DNA from: Mycolicibacterium parafortuitum
GTDB lineage: Bacteria > Actinomycetota > Actinomycetes > Mycobacteriales > Mycobacteriaceae
DNA length: 64,000 nt
Direction of reading: 5' to 3'
NCBI RefSeq assembly: GCF_002086815.1
Contig: NZ_MVID01000005.1
Span: 1-64,000, forward strand
Positions 39,301-50,637 of this stretch are shown piece after piece. A program made the translations under genes and the position numbers. Under the pieces are notes generated by a model, which ran no database searches, was not told the origin of the DNA, and was given only the letters and a program-made list of their open reading frames with translations. Each line of letters opens with the position of its first letter. Positions within the stretch are counted from its first letter, which is position 1.

Positions 39301-39580
39301 TCAGCGCGGCGTCGCGGCCCTGCGCGGGGGCGGTGCCGAACACCAGGCCGCCGTCGGCGGGCATACCGCGCACGACGTCGCAGGGCACCGTCGCGGTCAG
39401 ACTGACCGGGGCCTGGGAGATCAGCGGCGCGGTGACGTTGGCGAGCTGTCCCTGCTGCGGCCAGTTCAGCGTCGCGGTGGTCTGGGTGACCGGCAGCAGC
39501 GGCACCGCGACGGCCATCACGAAGCCGAGCAGGCCGGCGATGGTGGCGACCCAGCGCGCGATCTTCACGTCATCTTTCAC
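36371..39580 (-). CDS. embB: Arabinosyltransferase EmbB
   Basis: A 1069-residue GT-C arabinosyltransferase that, with EmbA, builds the branched arabinan of arabinogalactan from decaprenyl-phosphoryl-arabinose. About 13-15 N-terminal and central membrane helices precede a large periplasmic C-terminal carbohydrate-binding region (from about 690). The catalytic Asp pair lies in [16 protein letters not shown]. The ethambutol-site methionine (M306 in M. tuberculosis) is Met288 here, in [12 protein letters not shown], the susceptible-type residue. The proline-rich chain-length motif is [10 protein letters not shown]. The ATG at 39580 overlaps the embA stop by four bases (ATGA). It is convergent with the PknF-like gene. 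Confidence 0.97.
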   Translation of the reverse strand: MKDDVKIARWVATIAGLLGFVMAVAVPLLPVTQTTATLNWPQQGQLANVTAPLISQAPVSLTATVPCDVVRGMPADGGLVFGTAPAQGRDAALNAMLLNVTEDRVDVIVRNVVVASVERDRVAGTGGAPGCSSIEITSNHDGTYAEFVGLTKTDGADAGQPQRSGYPDPNLRPAIVGVFTDLTGPAPPGLQFSAEIDTRFTTHPTALKLAAMVLAVVCTILAILALWRLDRLDGRRMHHLIPTRWRTVTAVDGVVLGGFAIWYVIGANSSDDGYILQMARVAEHAGYMSNYFRWFGSPEDPFGWYYNVLALMSQVSTASIWMRLPDLICAVICWLLLSREVLPRLGPAVIASRPALWAAGLVLLGAWMPFNNGLRPEGQIATGALITYVLIERAITSGRLTPAALAITTAAFTLGIQPTGLIAVAALLAGGRPILRILMRRRQSVGLWPLLAPLLAAGTVILAVVFADQTLATVLEATKIRTAIGPSQEWWTENLRYYYLILPTTDGAIARRVAFLFTALSLFASLFIMLRRKRVPGVARGPAWRLMGVIFATIFFLMFTPTKWIHHFGLFAAVGGAMAALATVLVSPAVLRSARNRMAFLAGLLLVLALCFASTNGWWYVSNFGAPFNNSVPQLGGVTASTVFFVLFFVAAFAAFWLHLRGKQQSRVVDVLTAAPIPIAAGFMVLFMVASMAIGVVRQYPTYSNGWANIRAFAGGCGLADDVLVEPDSNDGFLSPLPDGPGQPSWGPLGALGGEEPTGFSPNGVPDRIIAEAIRLNNPQPGTDYDWNRPIKLSRPGVNGSTVPLPYGLDPARVPVAGTYSTGPQQESRLASAWYELPAPDDAHPLVVITAAGTITGTSVANNLTTGQTVDLEYAVAGPDGAPVPAGRVSPYDIGPTPSWRNLRYPRSAIPADAVAVRVVAEDLSLGQGDWVAVTPPRVPELRSVQEYVGSEQPVLMDWAVGLAFPCQQPMLHANGVTEVPKFRISPDYYAKLQSTDTWQDGLNGGLLGITDLLLRASVMSTYLSNDWGQDWGSLRRFDTIVDATPAEIELGSTTHSGLYSPGPMRFRP

Positions 39581-42500
39581 GGGAGTGCCCTGATCGGTCC
39601 GCCGCGGCTCCAGCCGAACACTCGCTTCGACCCTTCCTCGATCACCGCGTCAGGTGCCTGCTCGGGCGGCACGACGCGCAGGTAGCGCTCCAGCGAGCCC
39701 CAGTCGCGGTACCAGTCGCCGCTCAGATAGCTCGGGATCGACTCGGTCCGCAGCAGCGCCTGGATGAACAGGAACGGCCCGCCGTCCTGGGCGGCCTGCC
39801 ACTGGTTCGACGACACCACGATCTGCTTGAAGTTCGGCATGATCCGGTACTGCGGCAGCTCCGCGATGCCGAGGTGCTCGGCGAACGGGCGCTGGCACGG
39901 GAAGTTCGCGGCGGTGGCGATGTCCATCAGCACCGGGGTCTGCGTGCCGAGGAACTCGCTCGCGGTCTGCAGCACCGGAACCCGCGGCGGGGTGAACCCG
40001 AACCACTGGTCCTCCGACAGGTTCGGGTCGTCGGCGACGATGCGCGCGACGTTGGCCTCCGGCGGTGCGGTGTCCAGCGGGAAACGCAGGTTGCGCCAAG
40101 CCTTCTGGGCGAAGATGTCGATCGGGTCGACCTCGTTGAGCGCCTCGTACGAGCCGTCGGGGCGGTGCACACCCCACTGCAGCTTCAGCGACTGGCCGTA
40201 GTTGAACGAGCCGTCCTCGTTGTAGTACCAGATCGCGCCCGCGGCGGCGACGGCCACCAGCGGCCGGTCGGGGGTGCGGGGCGGCAGCTGATACCAGGCC
40301 GAGGTGGCCTTGGCGGCGATCCCGGCCTCGTCCGAACCGGGCTCCGCCCAGCTGCCCATCACCGGGGTGGTCTGCGGGTCGAGCCCGAACGGCAGGAACA
40401 CCCGGGATCCGTTGACACCTTCGGGGCCGTAGCCGCCGCCGGTGCCGGCCGCGTAGCCGACACCGATGTTCGGCTTGTCGACGGGCCCGTCGGAGTTCGG
40501 GGTGCCGGGGTTGGCGGCCACCGGTTCGGCGGGCTCGAGGGTGTCGCTGACGCCGTTGGGGGTGAAGCCGACGGGGTTCTCGCCGCCGAGCGGGCCGTAC
40601 TCACCGAAGCGCTGCCCCGGAACCGGTTGCAGCATCCCGGCGTTGGTGTCGGCTTCGACGAGGACGTCGTCGGCCATCGCGCAGCTCGTGCCGCCGGAGC
40701 GCAGCGCGGCGATGTTGGCCGCGCCGATGGTGTAGACGGGGTAGCGGCCGACGGTGGCCTTGACCATCGAGCCGAGTTCGAGCACGACCATGATCACCGC
40801 GACGATCAGCAGCGGCGTCGAGGCCAGCGCGCGGTTGCGGCCGGTGTCGGCGACCTGGGTGTGGCCGGCATAGTCCATCCGGAAGTGCAGCCAGCCCGTC
40901 AGCAGGCCGCAGGCGATGGCCAGCACCAGGAAGATCGTGGTGACGGGGTAGCCGACGATCACCGGCTGCTTGTCGAACCACGGCACGCCGTAGTTGGCGT
41001 TGTAGAACCAGCCGTTGATGCCCGAGGTGGCCCAGGCCAGCACGAACAGCAGTGCGGTCACGTACAGCGCCAGGTTGCGTCGGCTGTGCAGCCCGACCCG
41101 GGCGAACGCGAACGCGGTGACCGCGCCGAGCGCGCCCGCCAGCCCGGCGAACGCGCCGAACTGCACCGCCCACTTCGTCGGGGTCGGGATCAGCAGCAGC
41201 AGCCCGATCCCGGTGGTGCCGACCAGCCGCCACAGCGGCCCGTTCACCGCACCGGGCACGCTGCCGCGGCGCAGCAGCACCGCGATCACGCCGAACAGGC
41301 ACAGCAGCAGGATCAGCACCGAGAAGCGCCGCGTCAGTGAGCCGTCGACGCTGTCCTCGACGGTCAGGTAGTAGTAGCGCAGGAACTCCTGGTACCACGG
41401 CACCGTCGGGCCGACGACGTACTTGATGCGCACCGACTCGGCGACCGAGGCCAGCGTCTGGTCCCGGAACACGACCACGAACAGCAGCGACGTGGCCGCG
41501 GTGAACGGTGCGACGGCCGAGAGCAGTCCGTCGGTGGCGCGCCGGGCCGACACCACGCGGGCGACGGCGCGCGCCCCGACCAGCAGCGGCGCGACCGCGA
41601 CGAGGCCCTGCGGGGCCAGCGTCACGCAGAACACGGCGACGACGATCGCCACCGCGTAGGGCGCCAACTGCCGTCGCGCGACGCAGAGTTCGACCAGCAT
41701 CCACACCGCGATCACACCGAACGCGATCAGCGGTTCGGGGCGCAGCCCGTTGTTGAACGGCAGCCACGCGGCCAGGAACACCGCGCCCGCGGTCAGCACC
41801 GCGACCCGGTTGTCGGCCAGCCGTTTCCCGAGCCGGGGCAGCACACAGTGGCTCAGGATCAGCCACGTAGCGATCGCGGCGGCGGTGGCGGGCAGCCGCA
41901 GCCACACACTGGCCGTGCTGATCGACGCCATGTGGGCCAGCACGCTCTGGTACCAGTCGAACGGCGCTTCGGACGCGCCGAAGTACCGGTAGTAGTTGGT
42001 GGTGTAGCCGGCCTCGGCGGACACCCGCGCGATGGTGGTGTTGTAGCCGTCGTCGGAGGTCTGGGCGCCGACGATGTGCCAGATCAGCAGGCCGCCGACC
42101 ACGGCGGCATCGGTCAGCCACGTCCACAGCCCGGCGCGGCGCCCGCGGCGCAGCTCGCGCGGGATCCGGCGCCCGGACCGGCGGTCCAGGACGGCCAGCG
42201 CGACGATCGACGCGAGCACGCAGAGCACGCCGAGGGTCATCACGGCCAGCTTCAGCGTGGTCGGCGACGTGATGAACCGGGTGTCGACGTCGACGTGGGC
42301 GCGCAACCCGGCGTCGAGCCCGGTCTCCAGGTCGGTGAACATGCCCGACACCTGGGGCCGCTTGTCCGGGGGCAGCGTGCCCGCGGCGCCGGGGATCCCG
42401 ACGAAGTCGGCGCCGACCGCGCCGACGTCGGCCCACACCCGCAGTTCACTGCACTCGCCGGCGTCGACGGCCTCGCGCGGGGCGACCGCGGCGACCGTGT

Positions 42501-42837
42501 CTCGGAACGCGACGTAGACGACGTCGGCGTTGGCACGCACGAACAGGCCGTTGCGTCCAGCGTCGATGCCGTCGGCCGGGTTGGTGGAGAACACCACGCC
42601 GTCCTCACCGGGCAGGCTCGCCACGGCGCGGCACGGGATGGTGACGTCGAGCGAGCGCGGCGCCCCGGACACCAGCGGCGCGGTGACGTCACTGACGTAG
42701 CCGTCGGCGTCCACGCTTTGCGGCCAGCTGATGGCCGCGGTGGACTGGGTGACCGGAAGCAGCGGGGTGAGCCCGCACAGCACGAGTCCGGCGAGCCCCG
42801 CGATGACGGCGACGAGGCGGGCGGACGGGGCAGGCAC
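39577..42837 (-). CDS. embA: Arabinosyltransferase EmbA
   Basis: A 1086-residue GT-C arabinosyltransferase that pairs with EmbB for arabinogalactan arabinan. It has a Asp pair in [16 protein letters not shown] and the following [20 protein letters not shown], where EmbB and EmbC have Met at the GY(M) position and this protein has Thr. The C-terminal domain is periplasmic. It starts at GTG 42837, 66 bases after embC, the largest gap in the cluster, and a -10-like TACGAT lies eight bases upstream. This fits a separate embAB promoter as described in M. tuberculosis. It overlaps embB by four bases. Confidence 0.97.
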   Translation of the reverse strand: MPAPSARLVAVIAGLAGLVLCGLTPLLPVTQSTAAISWPQSVDADGYVSDVTAPLVSGAPRSLDVTIPCRAVASLPGEDGVVFSTNPADGIDAGRNGLFVRANADVVYVAFRDTVAAVAPREAVDAGECSELRVWADVGAVGADFVGIPGAAGTLPPDKRPQVSGMFTDLETGLDAGLRAHVDVDTRFITSPTTLKLAVMTLGVLCVLASIVALAVLDRRSGRRIPRELRRGRRAGLWTWLTDAAVVGGLLIWHIVGAQTSDDGYNTTIARVSAEAGYTTNYYRYFGASEAPFDWYQSVLAHMASISTASVWLRLPATAAAIATWLILSHCVLPRLGKRLADNRVAVLTAGAVFLAAWLPFNNGLRPEPLIAFGVIAVWMLVELCVARRQLAPYAVAIVVAVFCVTLAPQGLVAVAPLLVGARAVARVVSARRATDGLLSAVAPFTAATSLLFVVVFRDQTLASVAESVRIKYVVGPTVPWYQEFLRYYYLTVEDSVDGSLTRRFSVLILLLCLFGVIAVLLRRGSVPGAVNGPLWRLVGTTGIGLLLLIPTPTKWAVQFGAFAGLAGALGAVTAFAFARVGLHSRRNLALYVTALLFVLAWATSGINGWFYNANYGVPWFDKQPVIVGYPVTTIFLVLAIACGLLTGWLHFRMDYAGHTQVADTGRNRALASTPLLIVAVIMVVLELGSMVKATVGRYPVYTIGAANIAALRSGGTSCAMADDVLVEADTNAGMLQPVPGQRFGEYGPLGGENPVGFTPNGVSDTLEPAEPVAANPGTPNSDGPVDKPNIGVGYAAGTGGGYGPEGVNGSRVFLPFGLDPQTTPVMGSWAEPGSDEAGIAAKATSAWYQLPPRTPDRPLVAVAAAGAIWYYNEDGSFNYGQSLKLQWGVHRPDGSYEALNEVDPIDIFAQKAWRNLRFPLDTAPPEANVARIVADDPNLSEDQWFGFTPPRVPVLQTASEFLGTQTPVLMDIATAANFPCQRPFAEHLGIAELPQYRIMPNFKQIVVSSNQWQAAQDGGPFLFIQALLRTESIPSYLSGDWYRDWGSLERYLRVVPPEQAPDAVIEEGSKRVFGWSRGGPIRALP

Positions 42838-42845
42838 GAGGGTCG

Positions 42846-42851
42846 ATCGTA
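42846..42851 (-). promoter_or_regulatory. -10 hexamer of a predicted embAB promoter
   Basis: On the minus strand TACGAT lies eight bases before the embA GTG inside the 66-base embC-embA gap. A short GC-rich inverted repeat (CCGGC/GCCGG, about 42876-42887) lies upstream. In M. tuberculosis this gap carries the embAB promoter where ethambutol-resistance mutations occur. Confidence 0.45.
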
Positions 42852-42903
42852 GGCGACGTTCTTAAGCGGCCGGGTCCGGCGTGCCGGGGTTCAGCCCAAC
42901 CGG

Positions 42904-45900
42904 CTAGCTCAGGCGAAGCGGCGCCGGGCTCCACAGGCCGCCGCGCTGGACCGTGCCGAGGTCCAGCCGCGCGGGTTCGGCGTCGGGGTAGAACGGCACC
43001 AGCCGCTGCAGCGCGCCCCAGTCGCGGAACCAGTCGTCCTTCAGGTAGGTCGGCACGCTGACCGGCCGCAGCAGCAGCTCGGTGATGCCGAGCGGGCCAC
43101 CGCCGAGGTAGTCCATCACCGGTGAGTTGGCCTCGGCGCCGAACCTGTCGGGCAGGATCCGCCACTTCGGCACCTCGACGACTCCGTTGCGGTGGCCGAA
43201 CGGCCGCTGGCACGGGAACGCGAGCCCGACCAGCCAGTCCAGCAGCACCGGGTCGGAGGATCCGACCACGTCCTGCAGGGTGCGCAGCTCGGGGATCCGC
43301 GGCGGGGTGATCGCGATCCAGTGCTCGGGGTTGAGGTCGTCGTCGCTGGCGACCAGCCTGACGCGGGTGGCCTCGGCCGGGATCGACGACAGCGGGACCC
43401 GCAGGTTGCGCCACGCCGGGGACGCCCCGACGTCGCCGAGGCTGATGTCGCCCGCCGGTTCGCCGTCGGCGCCGGCCCACTGTACGAGGACCTCTCCGGT
43501 GTCGAAGCGCCCGGCGGCGGCGACCACGAGCAGCGCGTCGGACGGGTCTTCCTCGTTCCAGCCCGCCGGCAGCTGGTACCACGCCGACCGCAGGAACGCC
43601 GGTTGCTGAATGTTGCTGCTCCAACTGCCCATCACCGGGACGCGGGCCGGGTCCAGCCCGAACGGCAACCGGGCCCTGGAGCCGTTGATGCCCGCCCGGG
43701 CGGTTGTGCCGCCCTCGGTGCCGGGTTCGCTGCCGCTGGCGGCGTCGCTGTCGGAGTCGGCGAAGTTGTCCGAGCCGGGCTGGTCCATCACCGGGTCGGC
43801 GGACAGATCCGACGGGATGCCGTTGGGACTGAAGCCTTCCGCGGTCGTGCCGCCGAGCGCCTCACCGACGGGGACGCCGTCGGCCGGTGCCAGGACACCC
43901 GCGTTGACGTCCTGCTCGACGAGGACGTCCTCGGCGAGCCCGCACGTCTTGCCGGTCAGGGCGCCCAGGTTGGAGCGCCCGACCGTCCAGGCCGGGTACT
44001 GGCCCAGCATCGCCGTGGTCAGCGACACCACCTCGAAGGTCACCAGCGCCCAGGTGGCGACCGCCAGCGGTGCCCGGGTGACGCGTTTCCAGATCGGTGG
44101 AGTGCCCGGCGGGGGCGGCTTGTCGCGGCCGGTGAAGTGCAGCCAGGCGGCGATCAGCAGCGCCAGCAGCGAGGCGCCGAGCAGCATGGTGGTGAAGCCG
44201 AACTTCCATTCCGGGAACGCGTTCGACCACGGCACCCCGAAGTTGGACACGTACCACCAGCCGTTGACCGTCGCGAACGACAGCGCGGTGATGAACAGCA
44301 CCGCGGCGGCGAACACCGCGCGGTTGCGCGGTGAGCGCATCGCGGCCGCCGACACCGCGACCGCGGCGAGTGCGCCGAGCGATCCGGCCAGCCCGGCGAA
44401 CACCCCGAAGTGGTGGGTCCACTTGGTCGGGGTGAACATCATCGCCAGGAACGAGATGATCGTGATGCCGATGATGCGCTGGCTCGGTCCCGCGGCCGTG
44501 CCGGGGATGCGGCCCTTGCGCAGCGTCATCGCGAGCGCGACGGTCAGCGACAGCAGCACCGCGAGCACCGCGAACCGGCGCGCCACCGAGCCGTCGGGGC
44601 TGGTGGTGAACAGCCGCGAGTAGCGGATGTGCTCGTCGAACCAGGCCAGGCTCGGGCCGACGGCGGACTTGAAGCTGCTGGCCTGCATCTCGGCGGCCAG
44701 GGTCTGGTCGCGGAAGATCAGGAAGATCGTGACGGTGCCCGCGGCGGCGATCGGCGCCAGCAGCGCCCAGTAGCCGAAGCGTGAGACATGGGCGGCCACA
44801 ATGGTTTTCAGCGGTCCGATGGCGACCAGTAGGGCGCCGACGGCGGCGATGCCGGTCGGCCCGGAGAACAGGGTCAGCGCGCCGATGATGATCGCGACGG
44901 CGACCGGCAGCAGCCGGCTGGTCGCCACGCCGCGCTCCACCGAGCACCAGGTCAGCAGGATGCCCAGGGCGATGATCGGTTCGGGGCGCAACCCGTTGTT
45001 CAGCGGCAGCCAGAACGCGAGGAACAGACCGGCGGCCGTCCACGCCGCGGCGCGGCTGTGTTTGACCGAGGTGCCCAGGCGCGGGATCACCTCGCGGCTG
45101 ATCACCCACCAGCAGGCCAGGGCCATCAGCAGTGTCGGCAGCCGCATCCACACGCTGGCGGTGCTGACGTGCGACCACAGCGCGAGCAGGTCGTAGTACC
45201 AGCCGAACGGGGCCTCGGGGGTGCCGAACCAGCGGTAGTAGTTCGCCATGTAGCCGGCGTTCTCCGACACCCGCGCCATGGTCAGGATGTAGCCGTCGTC
45301 GGCGGTATTGGCCCCGACGAAGTGCCACCACACCAGCACCGCGGTGACCAGCCCGTCCAGCGGCGACATCGACCACCAGCGCGGCGGCAGGAAGCGCTTG
45401 TGGCGGCGCCCGTCGGCGCGGTCCAGCACGTGCAGCGCGCCCAGCGCGATCACCGTCATCGCGACGCCGAGGATCATCGCGAGCAGCTTGATCCACGTCG
45501 GGGAGGTGCTGTAGCGGGTGTCGATGGTGGCCGAGAACTCCAGGCCGGGCGGGGCGGGGCCGGACAGGTCGGTGAAGACGCCGACGATCTGGGGCCGGAA
45601 GTCGTAGCCGCCCCGCTCACCGCGCAGCGGTTCGGGTCCGTCGGTGTCGGGCTGGCCGGCGCGGTCGGATTCGTCGGTCAGGCCGACGAACTCGCCGGTC
45701 ACCTTGTCGGCGTGCGCGGTGAACCGCAGTTCCCGGCAGTCCGGGCCGAGCACCTGGTCCAGCGGGGCGCTGACGACCGGGGTGTTGCGGACGATCACCA
45801 GCAGGTCGTTGTTGACGCGCTCGATCAGCAGCCCGCGGTCGACGGCCTTGGGCGCCTGCTTCGGGACGGTGGACAGCAGCACGGTCCGGCCGGGCCGGTC

Positions 45901-46134
45901 CAGGCCGGCGGCGGCGCTGCACGGGATGGTGATCTCGAGATCGGTCGCGACATAGCCGATCAGCGGCGCGTCGACGCTGTTCAGCACGCCGTCCTGCGGC
46001 CAGTTCAGTTCTGCGGTGGTCTGGTCGACCGGCAGCAACGGGGTTGCCACAGCGAGCACCGTGCCGAGCAGCCCCGCGATGATCGCGATGAGGCGCGCGG
46101 TGCGGTGGTTGCTACCTGCAACGGGCTTGACCAC
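42904..46134 (-). CDS. embC: Arabinosyltransferase EmbC
   Basis: A 1076-residue GT-C arabinosyltransferase that extends the linear arabinan of lipoarabinomannan. The Asp pair is in GANTADDGYILTMARV and is followed by NAGYMANYYRWFGTPEAPFGWYY. The proline motif SREVIPRLG governs chain elongation. The periplasmic C-terminal region (from about residue 710) is the substrate-binding carbohydrate module. The GTG start at 46134 lies four bases after the aftA stop. It belongs with dprE1, dprE2 and aftA upstream. Among the three Emb proteins in the cluster, order (first) and EmbC-like linker sequence support the assignment. Confidence 0.96.
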   Translation of the reverse strand: MVKPVAGSNHRTARLIAIIAGLLGTVLAVATPLLPVDQTTAELNWPQDGVLNSVDAPLIGYVATDLEITIPCSAAAGLDRPGRTVLLSTVPKQAPKAVDRGLLIERVNNDLLVIVRNTPVVSAPLDQVLGPDCRELRFTAHADKVTGEFVGLTDESDRAGQPDTDGPEPLRGERGGYDFRPQIVGVFTDLSGPAPPGLEFSATIDTRYSTSPTWIKLLAMILGVAMTVIALGALHVLDRADGRRHKRFLPPRWWSMSPLDGLVTAVLVWWHFVGANTADDGYILTMARVSENAGYMANYYRWFGTPEAPFGWYYDLLALWSHVSTASVWMRLPTLLMALACWWVISREVIPRLGTSVKHSRAAAWTAAGLFLAFWLPLNNGLRPEPIIALGILLTWCSVERGVATSRLLPVAVAIIIGALTLFSGPTGIAAVGALLVAIGPLKTIVAAHVSRFGYWALLAPIAAAGTVTIFLIFRDQTLAAEMQASSFKSAVGPSLAWFDEHIRYSRLFTTSPDGSVARRFAVLAVLLSLTVALAMTLRKGRIPGTAAGPSQRIIGITIISFLAMMFTPTKWTHHFGVFAGLAGSLGALAAVAVSAAAMRSPRNRAVFAAAVLFITALSFATVNGWWYVSNFGVPWSNAFPEWKFGFTTMLLGASLLALLIAAWLHFTGRDKPPPPGTPPIWKRVTRAPLAVATWALVTFEVVSLTTAMLGQYPAWTVGRSNLGALTGKTCGLAEDVLVEQDVNAGVLAPADGVPVGEALGGTTAEGFSPNGIPSDLSADPVMDQPGSDNFADSDSDAASGSEPGTEGGTTARAGINGSRARLPFGLDPARVPVMGSWSSNIQQPAFLRSAWYQLPAGWNEEDPSDALLVVAAAGRFDTGEVLVQWAGADGEPAGDISLGDVGASPAWRNLRVPLSSIPAEATRVRLVASDDDLNPEHWIAITPPRIPELRTLQDVVGSSDPVLLDWLVGLAFPCQRPFGHRNGVVEVPKWRILPDRFGAEANSPVMDYLGGGPLGITELLLRPVSVPTYLKDDWFRDWGALQRLVPFYPDAEPARLDLGTVQRGGLWSPAPLRLS

Positions 46135-46138
46135 GGGG

Positions 46139-48004
46139 CTAGATGGTAATTGGCTTGCGGATGGCCAGTACGAACGGCCCGATGGTGGACACGTCGAACC
46201 GCGGGTCGTCGAACAGCGCGTCGTCGAGGGAGACGTGGTAGCGCCGGACGTTCGGCTGGTTCGGATAGACGTCCTCGGCCAGGCGCAGCGTGTAGGTGTC
46301 GTTGGCGCCGCGGCGCATCAGGAACACCGCCGGCGGCTCCCACGGCATCGCGTCGAGTTCGGCGATGAACCGGTCGGCGTCGGTCAGCATCGCCCAGCTC
46401 TCGATCGCGCGGGCGCGCTGCTCGAACTCCGCGAGCGGGTTCGCGTAATGCGAGGTCAGGCCCTGGAAACCGTAGTACGGGTAGTACGACAGGAAGCTGT
46501 AGTCAGCGGTCAGCACCACCGTCTCGTTGCGGGGCCGGCCGGTGACCTCCTGGATGCGGGCGTCGACCTCGCGGTAGTACTGCTCGGCGCCGGGCGGGCG
46601 GCGGTCGGCGCGTTCGCCGTAGCCGTCGGTGTCGGTGTAGGCGACCACGATGTCGGGGCGCAGCACGTCGGGGATGTCCTGGGCGAAGGTCAGTGCGCCG
46701 AGTGTGCCGATCGCGGTCGCGGCGGCGACCACCCGCGGCGCGTTCTCGGCCTTCACCCGGGCCGCGACCATGCGGGTCACCTCGATGAAGCCGAACGCGC
46801 CCGCGGCGGCCAGCAGGATCGTCAGCGTCGGCTGCAGCCGGAACGACAGCAGCGTGGTGCCCAGCAGCGTCGTCAGCATCGACAGCAGCGACCACGCGTA
46901 CACCGCGAGGACGGCGACCGTCAGCGCGCCGGCCCGGGTCGAGGAGCGGGCCCGGATCACCAGCCAGATCGTGCCGAGCATGCACAGCGCGCCGAGCAGG
47001 GTGAACTGCAGCATCGGGAACGACAGCTCGGCGCCGTCCTTGGGCAGGTAGTGCTGGGCGGTGCCGGACTCGGCGGGGGTGCCCCGAGCGGCCGCGAGCA
47101 GGTACGGACCCCAGGTGAGCAGCATGATCAGGCCCGAGACGACCGCGATCACGGCGACGCGCAGCAGCGGATCCCAGCGCCTGCGGGCGACGGCCAGCAG
47201 CACCGCCATGATCGCGATGGTGAACGCCGCGTAGCCGAACAGCAGCGTGTAGAACAGGCCCGCGACGCCGAGGAAGATGCCGGTGCCCAGCACGGCCGCC
47301 CAGCCGCCGTGGGGTCGGTCGCCCCCTTGCAGGCCGGACCACGCCAGCACGAACACCGGCGGCAGCAGCACCGCGATGATCGCGGCGTACGGCTCGGCGG
47401 GGGAATAGGCCAGCGCGGCGGCCGCGGTGGCGGTGGCGACCACCAGCGCGTACTCGAAGCGGATCATCCGCGCCCACAGCACGAACGCGAGCACGATCGC
47501 GATCGTGATCGAGACGATCGACCAGGGTTTGAACATCTCCCAGGCCGGCGTCCCGGTCAGCGCGGCGAGCCGGCCGCCGATCCAGAACCAGCCGGCCGGG
47601 TAGAACGGCGGCAGCCCGATGTAGGTCATGTCGTGCAGGCCGGGCGCATCGGCGAGCCGGGTCAGGTATTCGGTGCGGAACTGCTGGTCGACGGAGATGC
47701 CGAACAGGTAGAGCCGGGTCGCGCCGAGCGGCATCGCGAGCGTGACGACCGAGAACGCGGCCAGGAACAGCACCGCCGCGATCCGCGCCACCAGCTGGCG
47801 GCCCCGTCGCCACAGGATTCCGGCGGCGAGCAGGCCGATCAGACAGCCGACCTGGCCGACGGTGGTCAGCGCGTGCAACTGATTCGACGAGTTGTAGGCC
47901 GGCCACTCGACGCGTGAGATCGCGACGAGGCTGACGGTCGCGACGAGCGCGGCCACGACCGTCGCGACGAGCATCTGACCGAGCGTGGCCAGCGCTGCGC
48001 GCAT
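46139..48004 (-). CDS. aftA: Arabinofuranosyltransferase AftA
   Basis: A 621-residue GT-C enzyme (Rv3792 type) that transfers the first arabinose from decaprenyl-phosphoryl-arabinose onto galactan, priming arabinan. About ten transmembrane helices occupy the first two thirds. The conserved loop [25 protein letters not shown] holds acidic residues expected for catalysis. A soluble C-terminal domain of about 200 residues follows. The ATG at 48004 overlaps the dprE2 stop by one base (TGATG). It is co-transcribed with dprE1-dprE2 and embC. Confidence 0.96.
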   Translation of the reverse strand: MRAALATLGQMLVATVVAALVATVSLVAISRVEWPAYNSSNQLHALTTVGQVGCLIGLLAAGILWRRGRQLVARIAAVLFLAAFSVVTLAMPLGATRLYLFGISVDQQFRTEYLTRLADAPGLHDMTYIGLPPFYPAGWFWIGGRLAALTGTPAWEMFKPWSIVSITIAIVLAFVLWARMIRFEYALVVATATAAAALAYSPAEPYAAIIAVLLPPVFVLAWSGLQGGDRPHGGWAAVLGTGIFLGVAGLFYTLLFGYAAFTIAIMAVLLAVARRRWDPLLRVAVIAVVSGLIMLLTWGPYLLAAARGTPAESGTAQHYLPKDGAELSFPMLQFTLLGALCMLGTIWLVIRARSSTRAGALTVAVLAVYAWSLLSMLTTLLGTTLLSFRLQPTLTILLAAAGAFGFIEVTRMVAARVKAENAPRVVAAATAIGTLGALTFAQDIPDVLRPDIVVAYTDTDGYGERADRRPPGAEQYYREVDARIQEVTGRPRNETVVLTADYSFLSYYPYYGFQGLTSHYANPLAEFEQRARAIESWAMLTDADRFIAELDAMPWEPPAVFLMRRGANDTYTLRLAEDVYPNQPNVRRYHVSLDDALFDDPRFDVSTIGPFVLAIRKPITI

Positions 48005-48786
48005 CAGATAGGCAGCTTGCGGAAGATCGGCCGCGGGATGTGGCGCAGCACCATCATCACGAACCGGAACGCTCCCGGCGCCCAGATCAGGTCCTTGCCC
48101 TTGTTCGACGCGGTGACGGCCAGTTCGGCGACGTCCTCCTTGTCGACGGTGAACGGCGCCTCCTTGGCCCCGGTGGACTTCCAGTGCTCGATCGTCGTGG
48201 TGGTGCGGACCTGGCCGGGACGGATCACCAGCACGCGAACGCCGTACTCGCGCAACGCCTCTCCGAGGCCGAGGTAGAAGCCGTCCAGCCCCGCCTTGGT
48301 GGAGCCGTAGACGAAGTTGGAGCGGCGCACCCGCTCACCGGCGGCCGAGCTCATCGCGATGATGCGGCCCGAACCCTGGGCGCGCATCTTCTCTCCGAGC
48401 AGCACGCCGACCGAAACCGCTGCGGTGTAGTTGATTCCGGCGATCTGCACGGCCTTGCGCTGGTTCTGCCAGAGCTCCTCGGCGTCGCCGAGCAGACCGA
48501 ACGCGACGACGGCGACGTCGACGTCACCGTCGGCGAACGCGGCGTCGATCACCTTCGGGTGGTTCTCGGTGTCGAGGGCGTCGAAGTCCAGCCACTCGAC
48601 GGACTTGGCGCCGGCAGCGGCGATCTGCGCGAGCGCGGCGTCCTTGCGGGGGTGGTTCGGCAGATCGGCGAGGATCACCCGGGCCTTCGCGTTGCGCAGG
48701 TAGCGCTCGGCGATCGCGAGGGCGATCTCCGAGGTGCCGCCGAGAAGCAGGATCGCCTGGGGGTTGCCGGTGGCGTCAAAGACCAT
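48004..48786 (-). CDS. dprE2: Decaprenylphosphoryl-2-keto-ribose reductase DprE2
   Basis: A 260-residue short-chain dehydrogenase/reductase that reduces the 2-keto intermediate made by DprE1 to decaprenyl-phosphoryl-arabinose. The nucleotide-binding motif is [18 protein letters not shown] (about 13-30). The catalytic Ser and Tyr-x-x-x-Lys lie in [23 protein letters not shown] (Tyr near 160). The C-terminus ends in a hydrophobic [15 protein letters not shown] segment that could contact the membrane. The ATG 48786 directly abuts the dprE1 stop. It uses NADH or NADPH. Confidence 0.96.
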   Translation of the reverse strand: MVFDATGNPQAILLLGGTSEIALAIAERYLRNAKARVILADLPNHPRKDAALAQIAAAGAKSVEWLDFDALDTENHPKVIDAAFADGDVDVAVVAFGLLGDAEELWQNQRKAVQIAGINYTAAVSVGVLLGEKMRAQGSGRIIAMSSAAGERVRRSNFVYGSTKAGLDGFYLGLGEALREYGVRVLVIRPGQVRTTTTIEHWKSTGAKEAPFTVDKEDVAELAVTASNKGKDLIWAPGAFRFVMMVLRHIPRPIFRKLPI

Positions 48787-50178
48787 CTAGAGGAGCTCCA
48801 GTCGTCGGGCCATGTCGGAGGCGAACACCCCGTCGGGATCGACGCTGCGGCGCAACGCGATCCATTCGTCGATCCGGGGATACATGGCGTGGAAGGTTTC
48901 TGCGGTGGTGCGCGAATCCTTGGCGGTGTAGAGGCGTCCGCCGAACTCGAGCACCCGTTTGTCGAGACCGTTGAGGAATTCGTTCAGGCCGGCGGTGATC
49001 GGGAAGTCGACGCACACGTTCCAGCCCTTCATCGGAAAGCTCAGCGGCGCTTGATTTCCGGGGCCGAACAGCTTGAACACGTTGAGGAACGAGTAGAACC
49101 CCGAGCGTTGGATGTCGACGATGATCGCCTTGAACTCGTCGACCGCGTCGGTGGGCACCACGAACTGGTACTGGCTGAATCCGGCAGAGCCGTAGGCGCG
49201 GTTCCACTCACCGAACATGTCGAGCGGGTGGTAGAACTGCGTCAGGTTCTGCACCTTGCCGCGGTAGGTGCCCGATTTGAGGTACCAGAGCTCGCCGATC
49301 GGGCCGAACGTGTACTTGTTGGCCAGGCCGTTGGGGAACACGTCGGGGAACGTCAGCAGTTGTGGCGCATCGAATTTCAGCGGATTCTTCTGCAGCTTCT
49401 TCGGGAGCTGGTCGAGGGTGGCCAGCGATCCGCGCGAGATTGCGGCGCGGCCGAGCTTCGGGGGTGCGCTGATCGCGTCGAACCACGCGCTGGAGTAGGT
49501 GTAGTTGTCCTCGGTGCCGTCGCTGTGGAACGCGATGGTCTCGTCGAGGGTTCTGGTGACGTCGCCGTCGGCGATGAAATACGCGGTCTCGGTGGGGGTC
49601 ATCTCGATGGTGGCGCGCAGGATGATGCCGGTGAGTCCGTTGCCGCCGACGGTGGCCCAGAACAGTGCGCTGTCGTCGCCGTCGGGCGTCACGGTGCGGA
49701 TCCGGCCGTCGGCGGTGAGCAGGTCCATCGAGCGGACGTGGTTGCCGAAGCTCCCCGCGCTGTGGTGGTTCTTACCGTGGATGTCGCAGGCGATGGCGCC
49801 GCCGACGGTGACCTGGCGGGTACCGGGCAGCACAGGGACCCACAGTCCCAGCGGGAGCGCGGCGCGCATCAGTTGGTCGAGGTTGACGCCGGCATCCACG
49901 TCGACGAGGCAACTGTCGGAGTCCATCGAGTGGATGCGGTCGAGCGCGTTCATGTCGATGACGAGCCCGCCGCCGTTCTGGGCGTTGTCGCCGTAGGAAC
50001 GGCCGAGGCCGCGCGCGATCACCCCGCGGCGGGATCCCTTCGGGCCCTCGGCGACCTGCGCGACGGCCTTGGCGATCACCTCGGGATCCGGCGTCGACAG
50101 CACCTGCGCGACGGACGGGGCGGTACGGCCCCACCCGGTCAGCCGCTGGGCGGTGGTCGGAAACTCGGTGCTCAACAT
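48787..50178 (-). CDS. dprE1: Decaprenylphosphoryl-beta-D-ribose 2-oxidase DprE1
   Basis: A 463-residue FAD-dependent oxidase, the first half of the DPR-to-DPA epimerase and the target of benzothiazinones. The FAD-binding segment is [28 protein letters not shown]. The covalently inhibited cysteine (C387 in M. tuberculosis) is present at about residue 389 in WNVCVDFPI, so benzothiazinone sensitivity is predicted. ATG 50178 (MLSTEFPTT) is chosen because TACCCT lies eight bases upstream; GTG 50184 is a two-codon-longer alternative. It heads the dprE1-dprE2-aftA-embC set. Confidence 0.96.
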   Translation of the reverse strand: MLSTEFPTTAQRLTGWGRTAPSVAQVLSTPDPEVIAKAVAQVAEGPKGSRRGVIARGLGRSYGDNAQNGGGLVIDMNALDRIHSMDSDSCLVDVDAGVNLDQLMRAALPLGLWVPVLPGTRQVTVGGAIACDIHGKNHHSAGSFGNHVRSMDLLTADGRIRTVTPDGDDSALFWATVGGNGLTGIILRATIEMTPTETAYFIADGDVTRTLDETIAFHSDGTEDNYTYSSAWFDAISAPPKLGRAAISRGSLATLDQLPKKLQKNPLKFDAPQLLTFPDVFPNGLANKYTFGPIGELWYLKSGTYRGKVQNLTQFYHPLDMFGEWNRAYGSAGFSQYQFVVPTDAVDEFKAIIVDIQRSGFYSFLNVFKLFGPGNQAPLSFPMKGWNVCVDFPITAGLNEFLNGLDKRVLEFGGRLYTAKDSRTTAETFHAMYPRIDEWIALRRSVDPDGVFASDMARRLELL

Positions 50179-50186
50179 CGTCACAG

Positions 50187-50192
50187 AGGGTA
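50187..50192 (-). promoter_or_regulatory. -10 hexamer of dprE1
   Basis: On the minus strand TACCCT lies eight bases before ATG 50178. It would drive the dprE1 operon with a leaderless or nearly leaderless transcript. Confidence 0.4.
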
Positions 50193-50209
50193 CCGCCTGC
50201 GGCAGGTGG

Positions 50210-50620
50210 TCAGCGGAGCCGGAATATCACCGCTCGCTGGACGATGAAGTTGATCACGGTCGCGGTGCCCTGCGCGATCACGAACGCGACCGGCACCCGC
50301 CAGGGCTTTTCGTCGAACTCCATGTAGAAGAAGTAGTTGATGCCGACCTGCACGGCGTAGGTCAGCGCGTAGAGCACGCAGACCGCGATGAAGCGGGCCT
50401 TGCTCGGGGGCGCCTGGAACGTCCAACGCCGGTTGATCAGGTACGCGGTGGTGGTTCCCGCGATGAAGCTGAGCGTCTTGGCGATGTTGACGTGCAACCC
50501 GGCGGCCAGCATCAGCACGTACAACCCGAAGTCCACGACCGCCGCCAGCCCGCCGGTCACGAGGAACCGCCAGATCTGTGTCTTCAGGCTCAGCTGGGGT
50601 GACATCGGAGGCTCGGCCAC
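50210..50620 (-). CDS. gtrA: GtrA-family membrane protein (Rv3789-like)
   Basis: A 136-residue protein with four predicted transmembrane helices, typical of the GtrA family. The start [24 protein letters not shown] is followed by helices at about 18-38, 42-60, 78-98 and 105-127. Rv3789 has been proposed to move decaprenyl-phosphoryl-arabinose across the membrane or to recruit AftA-like partners. Here it lies 31 bases upstream of dprE1, as expected. The GTG at 50620 has TAAGCT six bases upstream; ATG 50605 is an alternative. Confidence 0.92.
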   Translation of the reverse strand: MAEPPMSPQLSLKTQIWRFLVTGGLAAVVDFGLYVLMLAAGLHVNIAKTLSFIAGTTTAYLINRRWTFQAPPSKARFIAVCVLYALTYAVQVGINYFFYMEFDEKPWRVPVAFVIAQGTATVINFIVQRAVIFRLR

Positions 50621-50626
50621 CCGCGC

Positions 50627-50632
50627 AGCTTA
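50627..50632 (-). promoter_or_regulatory. -10 hexamer of gtrA (leaderless)
   Basis: On the minus strand TAAGCT lies six bases before GTG 50620, just downstream of the 13E12-family stop codon at 50638. It suggests gtrA-dprE1 is transcribed independently of that gene. Confidence 0.45.
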
Positions 50633-50637
50633 CGGGT

